Below are positions 18,663-26,116 of a stretch of 64,000 nt of DNA, piece by piece. This DNA is from DATKHR01 sp036557365 (GTDB taxonomy: Bacteria > Acidobacteriota > Vicinamibacteria > Vicinamibacterales > CAVVIG01), in assembly GCA_036557365.1 (NCBI GenBank), contig DATBHR010000098.1, positions 62,001-126,000 on the forward strand, given 5' to 3'. The notes under the pieces were generated by a model. The model had not been told where the DNA came from. It searched no databases and was given only the letters and a program-made list of their open reading frames with translations. Positions within the stretch are counted from its first letter, which is position 1. Each line of letters opens with the position of its first letter. The translations under genes were made by a program, and so were the position numbers.

Positions 18663-19901
18663 TTGACTCACGTTCGCGGGCGGGTGCTCTCGTTTGCGTT
18701 CCTGCTCGCGTTCGTGACGTATCTCGATCGGATCTGCATCTCCGCCGCCGCGCCGTCCATCATGCAGGAGCTCAATCTCAGCTACCTGCAGATGAGCCTC
18801 GTGTTCAGCGCGTTCACGCTCGCCTACTCGCTCTTCGAGGTGCCGTCCGGCTGGCTCGGCGACGTCGTCGGTCCGCGGCGCGTGCTGACGCGAATCGTGC
18901 TCTGGTGGTCCGGCTTCACCATGCTCACCGGCGCGGCGCAGGGATTCCGGTCGCTCGTCGCGATTCGATTCCTGTTCGGCGCGGGCGAAGCGGGCGCGTT
19001 CCCGAACGTCGCTCGCGTGTTTGCGAACTGGTTTCCGGTGCGCGAGCGCGGACGCGCGAACGGCGTGCTGTTTCTCGGATCGCGGCTCGGCGGCATGCTG
19101 TCGGCGCCGGCAGCGCTCTTCCTGATCGCGCGCTGGGGCTGGCGTGAAAGCTTCGTCGTCTTCGGCGCCGTGGGTCTCGCCTGGTGCGCGGCGTGGTTCT
19201 TCTGGTTTCGCGACCGTCCTGAAGAACATCCGGCAGTTGACGCGGCGGAGATTCAGTGGATTCGGCAGGACGGCGAGCGCCTGATCGATCGCCAAACGCC
19301 GTGGGCCGCGCTGCTGGCGAATCGGAATCTCTACGCGATCTGCGCGATGTATTTCGCGTTCGGCTACGGTTTGTACTTTTATTTCACGTGGCTGCCGACG
19401 TACCTGATTACTGTGCTGGGCTTTTCGCGGTTCAGCGGCGGGCTGTTTGCCGCGCTGCCGTTCCTGCTCGCCGGGATTGCGGACATCGTCGGCGGCACTC
19501 TGACAGATCGGTTGTCCCGCGCGAGAGGACTTCGCGTCGGCCGCTGCTATCTCGGCTGCGGCGCGTTCGCGACGGGCGCGCTCTTCCTGGTCGCGTCCAC
19601 GGTCGTTCAGGCGCCTGTCGCGAAGGCGATCGCGATTGCGTGCGCGCTCGCGTCGGCCGACCTCGCGCTCGGCGCGTGCTGGGCCGTTCCGCTCGACGTC
19701 GCGCCGGACGATGCCGGCGTCGTGACCGGATGCATGAACACGCTGGGCAATCTGGGCGGGCTCGTCGGTCCGCTCGTCGTCGGCGTCGCAATCGATCGCG
19801 GGCGCTCGTGGACGGTGCCGTTCTACATCAGCGCCGCCGTGTACGCCGCGGGCGCGCTCGCGTGGCTCGCGATCGATCCGGACGACAGAATCGGGAATTG
19901 A
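18663..19901 (+). CDS. MFS transporter (glucarate/ACS-like)
   Basis: The 412-residue protein is predicted to have twelve membrane segments. MFS landmarks are VTYLDRICISAAAP in TM1, the motif-A-like GWLGDVVGPRRVLTR between TM2 and TM3, FLFGAGEAGAFPNVARVFANW in TM4, and TDRLSRARGLRVGR in the second half. The ACS subfamily usually moves sugar acids or carboxylates with H+. The start is TTG at 18663, with AGGA of the preceding stop region (TAGGA) about 9 nt upstream. It is the intact counterpart of the frameshifted MFS gene at 9881-11147. The operon with an S9 peptidase suggests uptake of a breakdown product, but the substrate is not determined. Confidence 0.9.
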   Translation: MTHVRGRVLSFAFLLAFVTYLDRICISAAAPSIMQELNLSYLQMSLVFSAFTLAYSLFEVPSGWLGDVVGPRRVLTRIVLWWSGFTMLTGAAQGFRSLVAIRFLFGAGEAGAFPNVARVFANWFPVRERGRANGVLFLGSRLGGMLSAPAALFLIARWGWRESFVVFGAVGLAWCAAWFFWFRDRPEEHPAVDAAEIQWIRQDGERLIDRQTPWAALLANRNLYAICAMYFAFGYGLYFYFTWLPTYLITVLGFSRFSGGLFAALPFLLAGIADIVGGTLTDRLSRARGLRVGRCYLGCGAFATGALFLVASTVVQAPVAKAIAIACALASADLALGACWAVPLDVAPDDAGVVTGCMNTLGNLGGLVGPLVVGVAIDRGRSWTVPFYISAAVYAAGALAWLAIDPDDRIGN

Positions 19902-19907
19902 TTCCCG

Positions 19908-21632
19908 CTACGGCGTCGACGGAGGCGAGATGCGCTTCTTCGTCGCCTGTTCGAACGAGTACGCGAGTTCCAGCAGCCGCGGCTCGCTGCAGGCCATGCC
20001 GGTGAAGCTCACGCCCATGGGACCGGGCTTCGCGTCGAAGCCGGGCGGAAACGGCGGCGTCGGCGCGTTCGGGACGAGCGCGAACGGGACGATGACCGTC
20101 GGATATCCGGGCCGCGCCGCAATCGCGGCGCCGTTCGATCCGGGGAACAGGATCGCGTCGAGCCGTTCGGCTTTCATCACCTCGTCGATGCCGTGCGTCC
20201 CGCCGAGGCGGATGTCCTTCGCACGATCGGCTTCATACCGCGTCCGATCGCGATCGACGTCCATCTCGTCGGAGATGTCCAGGTTCGACTGCCCGTACTT
20301 GATGGAGCCTGCCTTGGTGTGCGCCGAGTTCCACGCGATCAGTTCACCGAGCGTCTTGACCGGCGCCGCCGGACCGAGCGTCGCGAGCCACTTGTTGAAA
20401 TCCCGCTTCATCCCGTACTTCAGGACGACCGAGCAATCCTCGTCGTGGCCGCGGCCGTTGTTCGCACCGCTGCACTGCCCCCAGCTGTTGAAGTTGTTCG
20501 CTTTGTCGGGATCGACGACGCTCGGGATGTTGGCGGGATCGACGATCGTCGCGCCCTGCGCCTTGAGGACGGCGATCGCCGCGTCCATCGCTTTCTTCTG
20601 ATCGGCGTTCAAACCGCCGCGCTGCCGGGAGCCACCCGGCACCTGAAATTCATCGTAGTAGAACGCACGCGGGATGCCGATGCGCGCGCCCTTGAGGCCG
20701 TCGGCTTTCAGGAACTTCGTGTAATCGCGGCCCGGCGCCGGCGTGCACTTCGTTGTCGCCGGATCGTTCGGATCGGCTGAGGCGCTCTCCATCGCGCCGA
20801 ACATGATCGCGACGTCGGTCACGGATTTCGCCATCGGTCCTGCGGTGTCCTGATCCGCCGTAATCGGGATGACACCGTAGCGGCTGATGCGGCCCACGGT
20901 CGGCTTGATCGCCGCGAGCATGTTCGAGTTCGACGGACTCAGAATCGATCCCGACGTTTCGGTACCGACGTTGCCCGCCCAGAGGTTCGCCGACGTCCCG
21001 ACGCCGGAGCTGGAACCGCCGGTGCCGAGCGCGGGTCGGCCGTCGAATGTGTCGGGGCGCGGATCCTTTCGCGGATCGAACGGGTTATATCCCTGGCCGC
21101 CGACCGCGTTGTAGTTGCCGGGCATCGGCGTCGGCGCACCCGCCACCCAGTTCGCCAGCTCGGTCATGCCGGCCTTCGCGATGATGATCGCACCGGAGTC
21201 GACGAGATTCTTCGTGAGCGTCGCGGCGTAGGGCGGGACGAGATGCTCGAAGGCGAGCGCGCCGCCCGTCGTGCGCATGAACGTCGTGTGGACGTTGTCC
21301 TTCAGGGCAACCGGTATCCCGTGCAGCGGTCCGCGAATCCGTCCCTCGCTGCGCTCACGATCGCGCTCGTCCGCGAGCTCCAGCGCCTTCGGGTTGACGG
21401 TGATCGCCGCGTGCAGCATGTCCTCGTAGGTGCCGATGCGTTCCAGATACTGGCGAACGATTTCTCTGGATGTGACGCGGTGCTGCTCGAGCGCGCTCCG
21501 CATCTCGCCGATCGTCGCTTCGACGACGGTGAACGACTTGCCCGGAGGGGTTGTGCGCTTCGTGCTCTGATCAGCGACGAGCCATGTCGTCGCAACGAGT
21601 GCCACAGCGACAGCTGAAAAAAGATTTCGCAT
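19908..21632 (-). CDS. secreted amidase (amidase signature family)
   Basis: This is a 574-residue enzyme with a signal peptide (MRNLFSAVAVALVATTWLVA). The amidase-signature Ser-cisSer-Lys triad is visible: Lys in GIPVALKDNVHT, the serine cluster in GTGGSSSGVGTS, and the nucleophile region GTETSGSILSPSNSN. It hydrolyses linear amides. The closest look is to secreted bacterial amidases of about 550 residues, some acting on peptide amides. It overlaps no neighbour and is convergent with the MFS gene. The ATG is 7 bp from a TATAAT -10 and has no Shine-Dalgarno sequence, so the transcript is probably leaderless. Confidence 0.92.
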   Translation of the reverse strand: MRNLFSAVAVALVATTWLVADQSTKRTTPPGKSFTVVEATIGEMRSALEQHRVTSREIVRQYLERIGTYEDMLHAAITVNPKALELADERDRERSEGRIRGPLHGIPVALKDNVHTTFMRTTGGALAFEHLVPPYAATLTKNLVDSGAIIIAKAGMTELANWVAGAPTPMPGNYNAVGGQGYNPFDPRKDPRPDTFDGRPALGTGGSSSGVGTSANLWAGNVGTETSGSILSPSNSNMLAAIKPTVGRISRYGVIPITADQDTAGPMAKSVTDVAIMFGAMESASADPNDPATTKCTPAPGRDYTKFLKADGLKGARIGIPRAFYYDEFQVPGGSRQRGGLNADQKKAMDAAIAVLKAQGATIVDPANIPSVVDPDKANNFNSWGQCSGANNGRGHDEDCSVVLKYGMKRDFNKWLATLGPAAPVKTLGELIAWNSAHTKAGSIKYGQSNLDISDEMDVDRDRTRYEADRAKDIRLGGTHGIDEVMKAERLDAILFPGSNGAAIAARPGYPTVIVPFALVPNAPTPPFPPGFDAKPGPMGVSFTGMACSEPRLLELAYSFEQATKKRISPPSTP

Positions 21633-21639
21633 GGCTGAG

Positions 21640-21645
21640 ATTATA
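21640..21645 (-). promoter_or_regulatory. -10 element TATAAT of the amidase gene
   Basis: On the minus strand TATAAT is followed by 7 bp (ctcagcc) and then the ATG at 21632, the spacing expected for a leaderless transcript. Confidence 0.5.
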
Positions 21646-21721
21646 CGTGGCGAGAAGCTCGGCCATTATTTCGCGCGCGGCGACGCGCGAATCGCATGCT
21701 AACGTAACTGCTGCTCCACCC

Positions 21722-22135
21722 ATGGCCGATCGTCCCGTTCAGCGTCGCATGATTTCGTTCGCGACGACACATCTGCGCGTCACCACACGCAAGACACCGG
21801 AACCCACGCTCGCCGTCGACGACCTGCACGATCTGCTGCCCGCGCGCCGCGGCCCATCGATCGGTGACGATGCAGTGGAAACGGATCTTTTCGTCGACGA
21901 CCTCGAAGAGTTGTTCAGCGGCGAGCGGACGCTCGCGGTCGATTCGACGCTGTCCGACGACCACCTGACCGTGGACGTCAGCGATCTCTTCGGAGTTCCA
22001 CTCGAGGACGCGATCGTGGTGGAAGAGGTTGTGGACCTGTTCGCCGAGTCTATCTCTTTCGAGGGCGACGACTACGCGAGCTTCGACCTCGAGGCGGAAT
22101 TCGCCGTCGTCAAAGCGGGCGACGACGAGGAATAG
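21722..22135 (+). CDS. small acidic protein with repeated VDDLxxLF-like motifs, unknown function
   Basis: I do not recognise this 137-residue protein. After a basic N-terminal stretch (residues 1-25) it is strongly acidic. It carries four related short motifs: VDDLHDLL (32-39), VDDLEELF (58-65), VDVSDLF (84-90) and VEEVVDLF (100-107), spaced 26, 26 and 16 residues apart. There is no signal peptide, membrane segment or cysteine. The codons have strong GC bias at third positions, which supports it as a real gene and not a shadow frame. It lies between a divergent amidase and a convergent ADOP permease gene. The repeated motifs look like helical docking motifs or a scaffold; that is a guess. A weak extended -10 (TGC-TAACGT) ends at 21705. 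Confidence 0.6.
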   Translation: MADRPVQRRMISFATTHLRVTTRKTPEPTLAVDDLHDLLPARRGPSIGDDAVETDLFVDDLEELFSGERTLAVDSTLSDDHLTVDVSDLFGVPLEDAIVVEEVVDLFAESISFEGDDYASFDLEAEFAVVKAGDDEE

Positions 22136-22145
22136 ATTCCGCGAT

Positions 22146-24626
22146 CTACTCCGAACGAAGTGCGACGGACGGATCGACCACAGCTGCGCGCCGCGCGGGA
22201 ACGGCGTTCGCGAGCGCCGCTACGCAAAACAACGTAATCATTGCGCCGATCCACGTAATGGGATCGAACGCGCCGATGTTGTAGAGCGCGCTCGCCATCG
22301 CACGCGCGCCGACCGCGGCCAGCAGCGCGCCAATCGCGACGCCGACGACGGCCAGGGCGAGCCCCTGTTTCATCACCAGCGCGACGACCGATCCGCGATT
22401 CGCGCCGAGCGCCATCCGGACGCCGATTTCACGCGTCCGCCGCGACACCGAATACGCGATCACGCCGTAGAGTCCAATCGCCGCCAGCGCCATCGCGACA
22501 ATGCCGACGCCGCCGACGCCCATCGCCCCGAGCCTCGCCGGCATCAGCGTCGCGTCCACCTGCATTCGCATGGTCTGGCTGTCCAGGAACACGATGTTCG
22601 GATCGAGCGCGAGGAGCTCCCTGCGCATGGCGCTCAGCAGTTGGTCGGCATTGCCGCGCGTCCTCGCGAGAATCGCTTCGCCCGGCGTCGGATTCTGGCT
22701 GTACGCGTAGTGCACGTATGGCGTCGGCGCCTCGCCGGGTGTGCTCACCTTGTAGTCGGCACAGATGCCGACGATCTCGAACTGCGGACCGTCGAGCGAC
22801 CGGTTGTGAAACACCTTGCCGATCGCCGACTCGTTCGGCCAGAAGCGCCGCGCGAACGACTCGTTCACGATCGCCACGTTCGGTGACGTGCGCGTGTCGG
22901 TGGCGGCAAAGTTGCGCCCCTGGACGATCGGTACGCCCAGGGTGCCGAAGTACTCCGGCGCCACGCGTGTCGCGTCGACGGCGAAGCCTTTCGGATCGCC
23001 CGGCTGATTCACGCCCGGAATGAACAGGTTGTTGCGGTTGTAGTTGATGGAGAACGGCGTCCGCTCGACGATGGCCGCAGCCTCGACGCCGGGGATGGCG
23101 CGGACCCGCTCCATCGCGCGTTCGTAGAGCTTTTCGCTTTTGTTGTCGTCGTACCCGATCAGGCCGAGCTCCGTCGAGATGATCGCGAGACCCTTCGGCT
23201 CGAAGCCGAGACCGATTCGCTCCGCCGCCGCCAGACTCCGCGTCAACAAACCCGCCGCGACCAACAGCACCATCGTCACGCTGATTTGCGCGACGACCAG
23301 CGCGTCCCTGAGCGTCCAGCGGCGATTGCCGAGCGTGGGCGCCGCGTCGCCCTTCAATTCGTTCACGAGGTTCGGCCGCGTCGCTTTCAGCGCGGGCGCG
23401 AGGCCCGCGACGAGCGCCGCGAGGAGCGTGACGACGATCGTGAACGCGAGCACGCGCGAATCGATCCGCAGCGCGAAGGTGAGCGGGATGGGAATCGGCA
23501 GCGTGATGGACAGCGCAAGCTGCGTCAGCGCCCACGCGAGCCCGACGCCCGCGAGGGCGCCCAGTGCCGCGACGACGCCGCTTTCCGTCAGCAGCTGCGC
23601 GGTCAGGCGTCCGCGGCTCGCACCGAGCGCGAGGCGGATGCCGATTTCCTTCTGACGGCCGGACGCCCGTGCGAGCAGCATGCTGGCGACGTTGGCGCAC
23701 GCGACGAGCAGGACGAGTCCCACCACCACCATCAGCGCGAGGCCGATCGGCAGCAGCATGCGATCGGCGTCGGGATGGATGTGAACGCCGTTGATCACGG
23801 TGACGCGGCGGTTCTTGTTCGTCTGTGGATACGCGGTCGCGAGCTGCTGGCCGATCACCTGGAGGTCGGCTTGCGCCTGCGCGGGCGAGACGCCGTCCTT
23901 CAACCGTCCCTTGACGAACATCCAGCGCGTCCCGCGCCGCTCGAGCCGCGTGTTGCCCGTGGGCGACGGCACGATGCTGATGATTCCGCCAGGCTCGCCG
24001 TCGTCCACGAACGCGGTTGGAATCCAGAGCGACGCCGACAGCATCGGGACCATGCCGATGTAGTTGCGCGGAGCCACGCCGACGATCGTGTAGACGTGGC
24101 CGTGAATCCGCATCGACTGACCGACGGCCGAGGGGCTGGCACCGTGGTCGCGCACCCACGCCGCGTAGGAGAGCACCACCGCGCGCGGCGCGTCCGGCCG
24201 ATCGTCTTCGGCCGTCAGCAGCCGGCCGATGTGTGGTTTCAGGCCGAGCATCTGGAAGTAGTTGCCCGTCACGACTTCGCCGAGCGCCATGCGGGATCGA
24301 TCGCCGCCCGAGACCGCGAGGATGATCGGGCTGTAGCCGATCATGTCGGAGAAGACGTGGTTCTGCGCTTTGAGGTCGAGGTAATCGGGATACGACGACG
24401 TCGCATAGACGCCCTCGTCGTCGGGGCTGGTCGTGTAGACGTCGGAAACGCGATCAGCGCGGCTGATTGGCAGCGGACGGAAGAGCACCGCGTCGATCAG
24501 CGTAAAGAGCGCGGTATTGAAGCCGATGCCGATCGCCAGCGACACGATGGCGACCAGCGTGAAGCCCGGACTGCGGCGCAGCCACCTGAGCGCGTATCGG
24601 ATATCGGAAAAAAGCGTCTCGACCAC
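22146..24626 (-). CDS. ADOP-type ABC permease (MacB/FtsX family)
   Basis: The 826-residue paralogue of the copies at 11404, 13904 and 26117 has IRYALRWLRRSPGFTLVAIV at the start, GLVLLVACANVASMLLARASGRQKEIGIRLALGASRGR in the first FtsX module and SVSRRTREIGVRMALGANRG in the second, ending in a PARRAAVVDPSVALRSE tail. The start is GTG at 24626 with AGAGG about 5 nt before it. A two-gene operon (25238 and 26053 starts) lies 33 bp upstream in the same direction and may read into it. No ATPase is adjacent. Confidence 0.92.
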   Translation of the reverse strand: MVETLFSDIRYALRWLRRSPGFTLVAIVSLAIGIGFNTALFTLIDAVLFRPLPISRADRVSDVYTTSPDDEGVYATSSYPDYLDLKAQNHVFSDMIGYSPIILAVSGGDRSRMALGEVVTGNYFQMLGLKPHIGRLLTAEDDRPDAPRAVVLSYAAWVRDHGASPSAVGQSMRIHGHVYTIVGVAPRNYIGMVPMLSASLWIPTAFVDDGEPGGIISIVPSPTGNTRLERRGTRWMFVKGRLKDGVSPAQAQADLQVIGQQLATAYPQTNKNRRVTVINGVHIHPDADRMLLPIGLALMVVVGLVLLVACANVASMLLARASGRQKEIGIRLALGASRGRLTAQLLTESGVVAALGALAGVGLAWALTQLALSITLPIPIPLTFALRIDSRVLAFTIVVTLLAALVAGLAPALKATRPNLVNELKGDAAPTLGNRRWTLRDALVVAQISVTMVLLVAAGLLTRSLAAAERIGLGFEPKGLAIISTELGLIGYDDNKSEKLYERAMERVRAIPGVEAAAIVERTPFSINYNRNNLFIPGVNQPGDPKGFAVDATRVAPEYFGTLGVPIVQGRNFAATDTRTSPNVAIVNESFARRFWPNESAIGKVFHNRSLDGPQFEIVGICADYKVSTPGEAPTPYVHYAYSQNPTPGEAILARTRGNADQLLSAMRRELLALDPNIVFLDSQTMRMQVDATLMPARLGAMGVGGVGIVAMALAAIGLYGVIAYSVSRRTREIGVRMALGANRGSVVALVMKQGLALAVVGVAIGALLAAVGARAMASALYNIGAFDPITWIGAMITLFCVAALANAVPARRAAVVDPSVALRSE

Positions 24627-24659
24627 AAGGACCTCTGGTCAACAGACGACGGTCGTCAT

Positions 24660-25238
24660 TCAAACGTTCCGGACTGCGAGCGACATCCAGGCGGCGAGGG
24701 CCGCGGCTTTCTCGTCCGCGCGCCAGGGACGTCCCAGCGCCTTCCCAAATGCGTCGAGGCGCTGATCGAGCTGCCGATCGGAGATCCGCAGCCGCGCTCG
24801 CGCCGAATCCCGTAACTCCCGCTCGACGATGACTGACGCGTCGATGCCCTTCCCGGCCAGCGCCTTCTCGACCACGACGCGAAACAGCCGGCCTTCGTTC
24901 GCGTGCGCGCGGATGTGCGGATTGGCCACGGACGCCGGGTCGATGACGCTCCCGACCACGAGCCCGGCCCGACATGTTTTGGTGACGTCATGCGTGCGGA
25001 GCAGCGCGGCGACCGACGTGCGGGCGACGCGTTCGACGATTTGAACCCGTCGCGCAATCTCCTGACGATCTTCTTCGGCCTGGCCAAAGCCCGAATGATA
25101 CGGCTGGCGCGTTTCCTCGACGTCGGGATCGCACAGCTCGACAACGGTACGGCCCGCAGGAGTCGGTTCGGCCGCCGTGCCCGTGAGGACCACGGCAATC
25201 GCGCGTCCGGACTTCACGCGAAAACCGAGCGCGGTCAT
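24660..25238 (-). CDS. conserved hypothetical protein
   Basis: The 192-residue protein has no named domain that I recognise. Visible landmarks are VELCDPDVEETRQPYHSGFG near the N-terminus, a central HIRAHANEGRLFRVVVEKAL and a C-terminal PWRADEKAAALAAWMSLA. The last two resemble segments I associate with uncharacterised actinobacterial and acidobacterial proteins. It has no signal peptide or membrane segment, so it is probably cytoplasmic. Its ATG overlaps the stop of the upstream PEP mutase/isocitrate lyase-family gene (ATGA), so the two are translationally coupled and may act together. Confidence 0.75.
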   Translation of the reverse strand: MTALGFRVKSGRAIAVVLTGTAAEPTPAGRTVVELCDPDVEETRQPYHSGFGQAEEDRQEIARRVQIVERVARTSVAALLRTHDVTKTCRAGLVVGSVIDPASVANPHIRAHANEGRLFRVVVEKALAGKGIDASVIVERELRDSARARLRISDRQLDQRLDAFGKALGRPWRADEKAAALAAWMSLAVRNV

Positions 25239-26053
25239 CGCATCAGTTCGTTGGTTTCCGCGTGGGTGATGGCGTGCGTCGTGAACGACCCGTACGTGCC
25301 TTTCGTCTTCAGCTCGCGGGCAATATCGCGCGTCAGGGCGAGCGTCGCGCGGTGAGGTCCGGATCCGACGCTGACGCGCGCCACGCCCAGCGCCTCGAGC
25401 TCGGCGATCCGCGGCGTCCCCTTCACCGCAAGGATGTTGACGGGACCGCCAATGCCGGTGACGAGCGCGCCGATCGTCTCCGCGTCGCGCACGCCGGGCA
25501 CGAACACGCAGTCGGCGCCGGCCGCGAGAAACGCCTTGCCGCGTTCGATCGCGACGCCCAGCCGGCTCTCAGGCGAACCGATCTCGCGAAGGAACACGTC
25601 GGTGCGCGCGTTGATCACGACGCGCACGCCCGAGGTCTTCGCGGTCTTTGCGATGTTCGCAATCTTGTCGGTCTGCAGCGACAGCTGCTCGAGCTGCGCG
25701 GCGCCCGGCATCACGTCCTCGATGTTGATGCCGACCGCACCGGCCGCGATCACGCGCAGCACGCTGTCCGCGACGGCGTCGGGCGTCGCACCGTACGCAT
25801 GCTCGATGTCGGCCGTGACCGGCACCGACACGGCGCGAACGATCCGCGCGACGGCTTCGAACATCTCGCGCGGCGGCACGACGCCGCCGTCCGGATAGCC
25901 GAGCGACGCGGCCACTCCTGCGCTCGTCGTCGCGATCGCGGGAAATCCTTCGGCCTCGAACAGCCGCGCGCTGACCGCGTCCCAGGCGTTCGGCAGCACG
26001 AGAATGGGCGGACCGTGGTGAAGCGCGCGAAGATCTTCGGCCTTGTCGGGCAT
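25235..26053 (-). CDS. isocitrate lyase/PEP mutase superfamily protein
   Basis: The 272-residue TIM-barrel enzyme has LPNAWDAVSARLFEAEGFPAIATTSAGVAASLGYPDGG at the N-terminus (the conserved A-W-D-A-x-S-A motif), VTADIEHAYG (metal-binding Asp/Glu), GINIEDVMPG, INARTDVFL and ADCVFVPGV. These mark the PEP mutase/methylisocitrate lyase superfamily, which makes or breaks C-C or P-C bonds next to 2-oxo acids. The KKCGH loop of isocitrate lyase is absent. The exact reaction is unknown. The ATG at 26053 is preferred because the family N-terminus starts a few residues later and TATACT (complement of 26071-26076) lies upstream. Confidence 0.87.
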   Translation of the reverse strand: MPDKAEDLRALHHGPPILVLPNAWDAVSARLFEAEGFPAIATTSAGVAASLGYPDGGVVPPREMFEAVARIVRAVSVPVTADIEHAYGATPDAVADSVLRVIAAGAVGINIEDVMPGAAQLEQLSLQTDKIANIAKTAKTSGVRVVINARTDVFLREIGSPESRLGVAIERGKAFLAAGADCVFVPGVRDAETIGALVTGIGGPVNILAVKGTPRIAELEALGVARVSVGSGPHRATLALTRDIARELKTKGTYGSFTTHAITHAETNELMR

Positions 26054-26104
26054 GGGCGTCTCGTGGAGCCAGTATACCGGTGGGGACGCGTCGGCGCTCG
26101 GAAG

Positions 26105-26110
26105 TAGAAT
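26105..26110 (+). promoter_or_regulatory. -10 element TAGAAT, putative leaderless promoter
   Basis: TAGAAT is followed by 6 bp (cacctc) and the ATG at 26117. The same arrangement occurs before 394 and 32813. Confidence 0.5.
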
Positions 26111-26116
26111 CACCTC

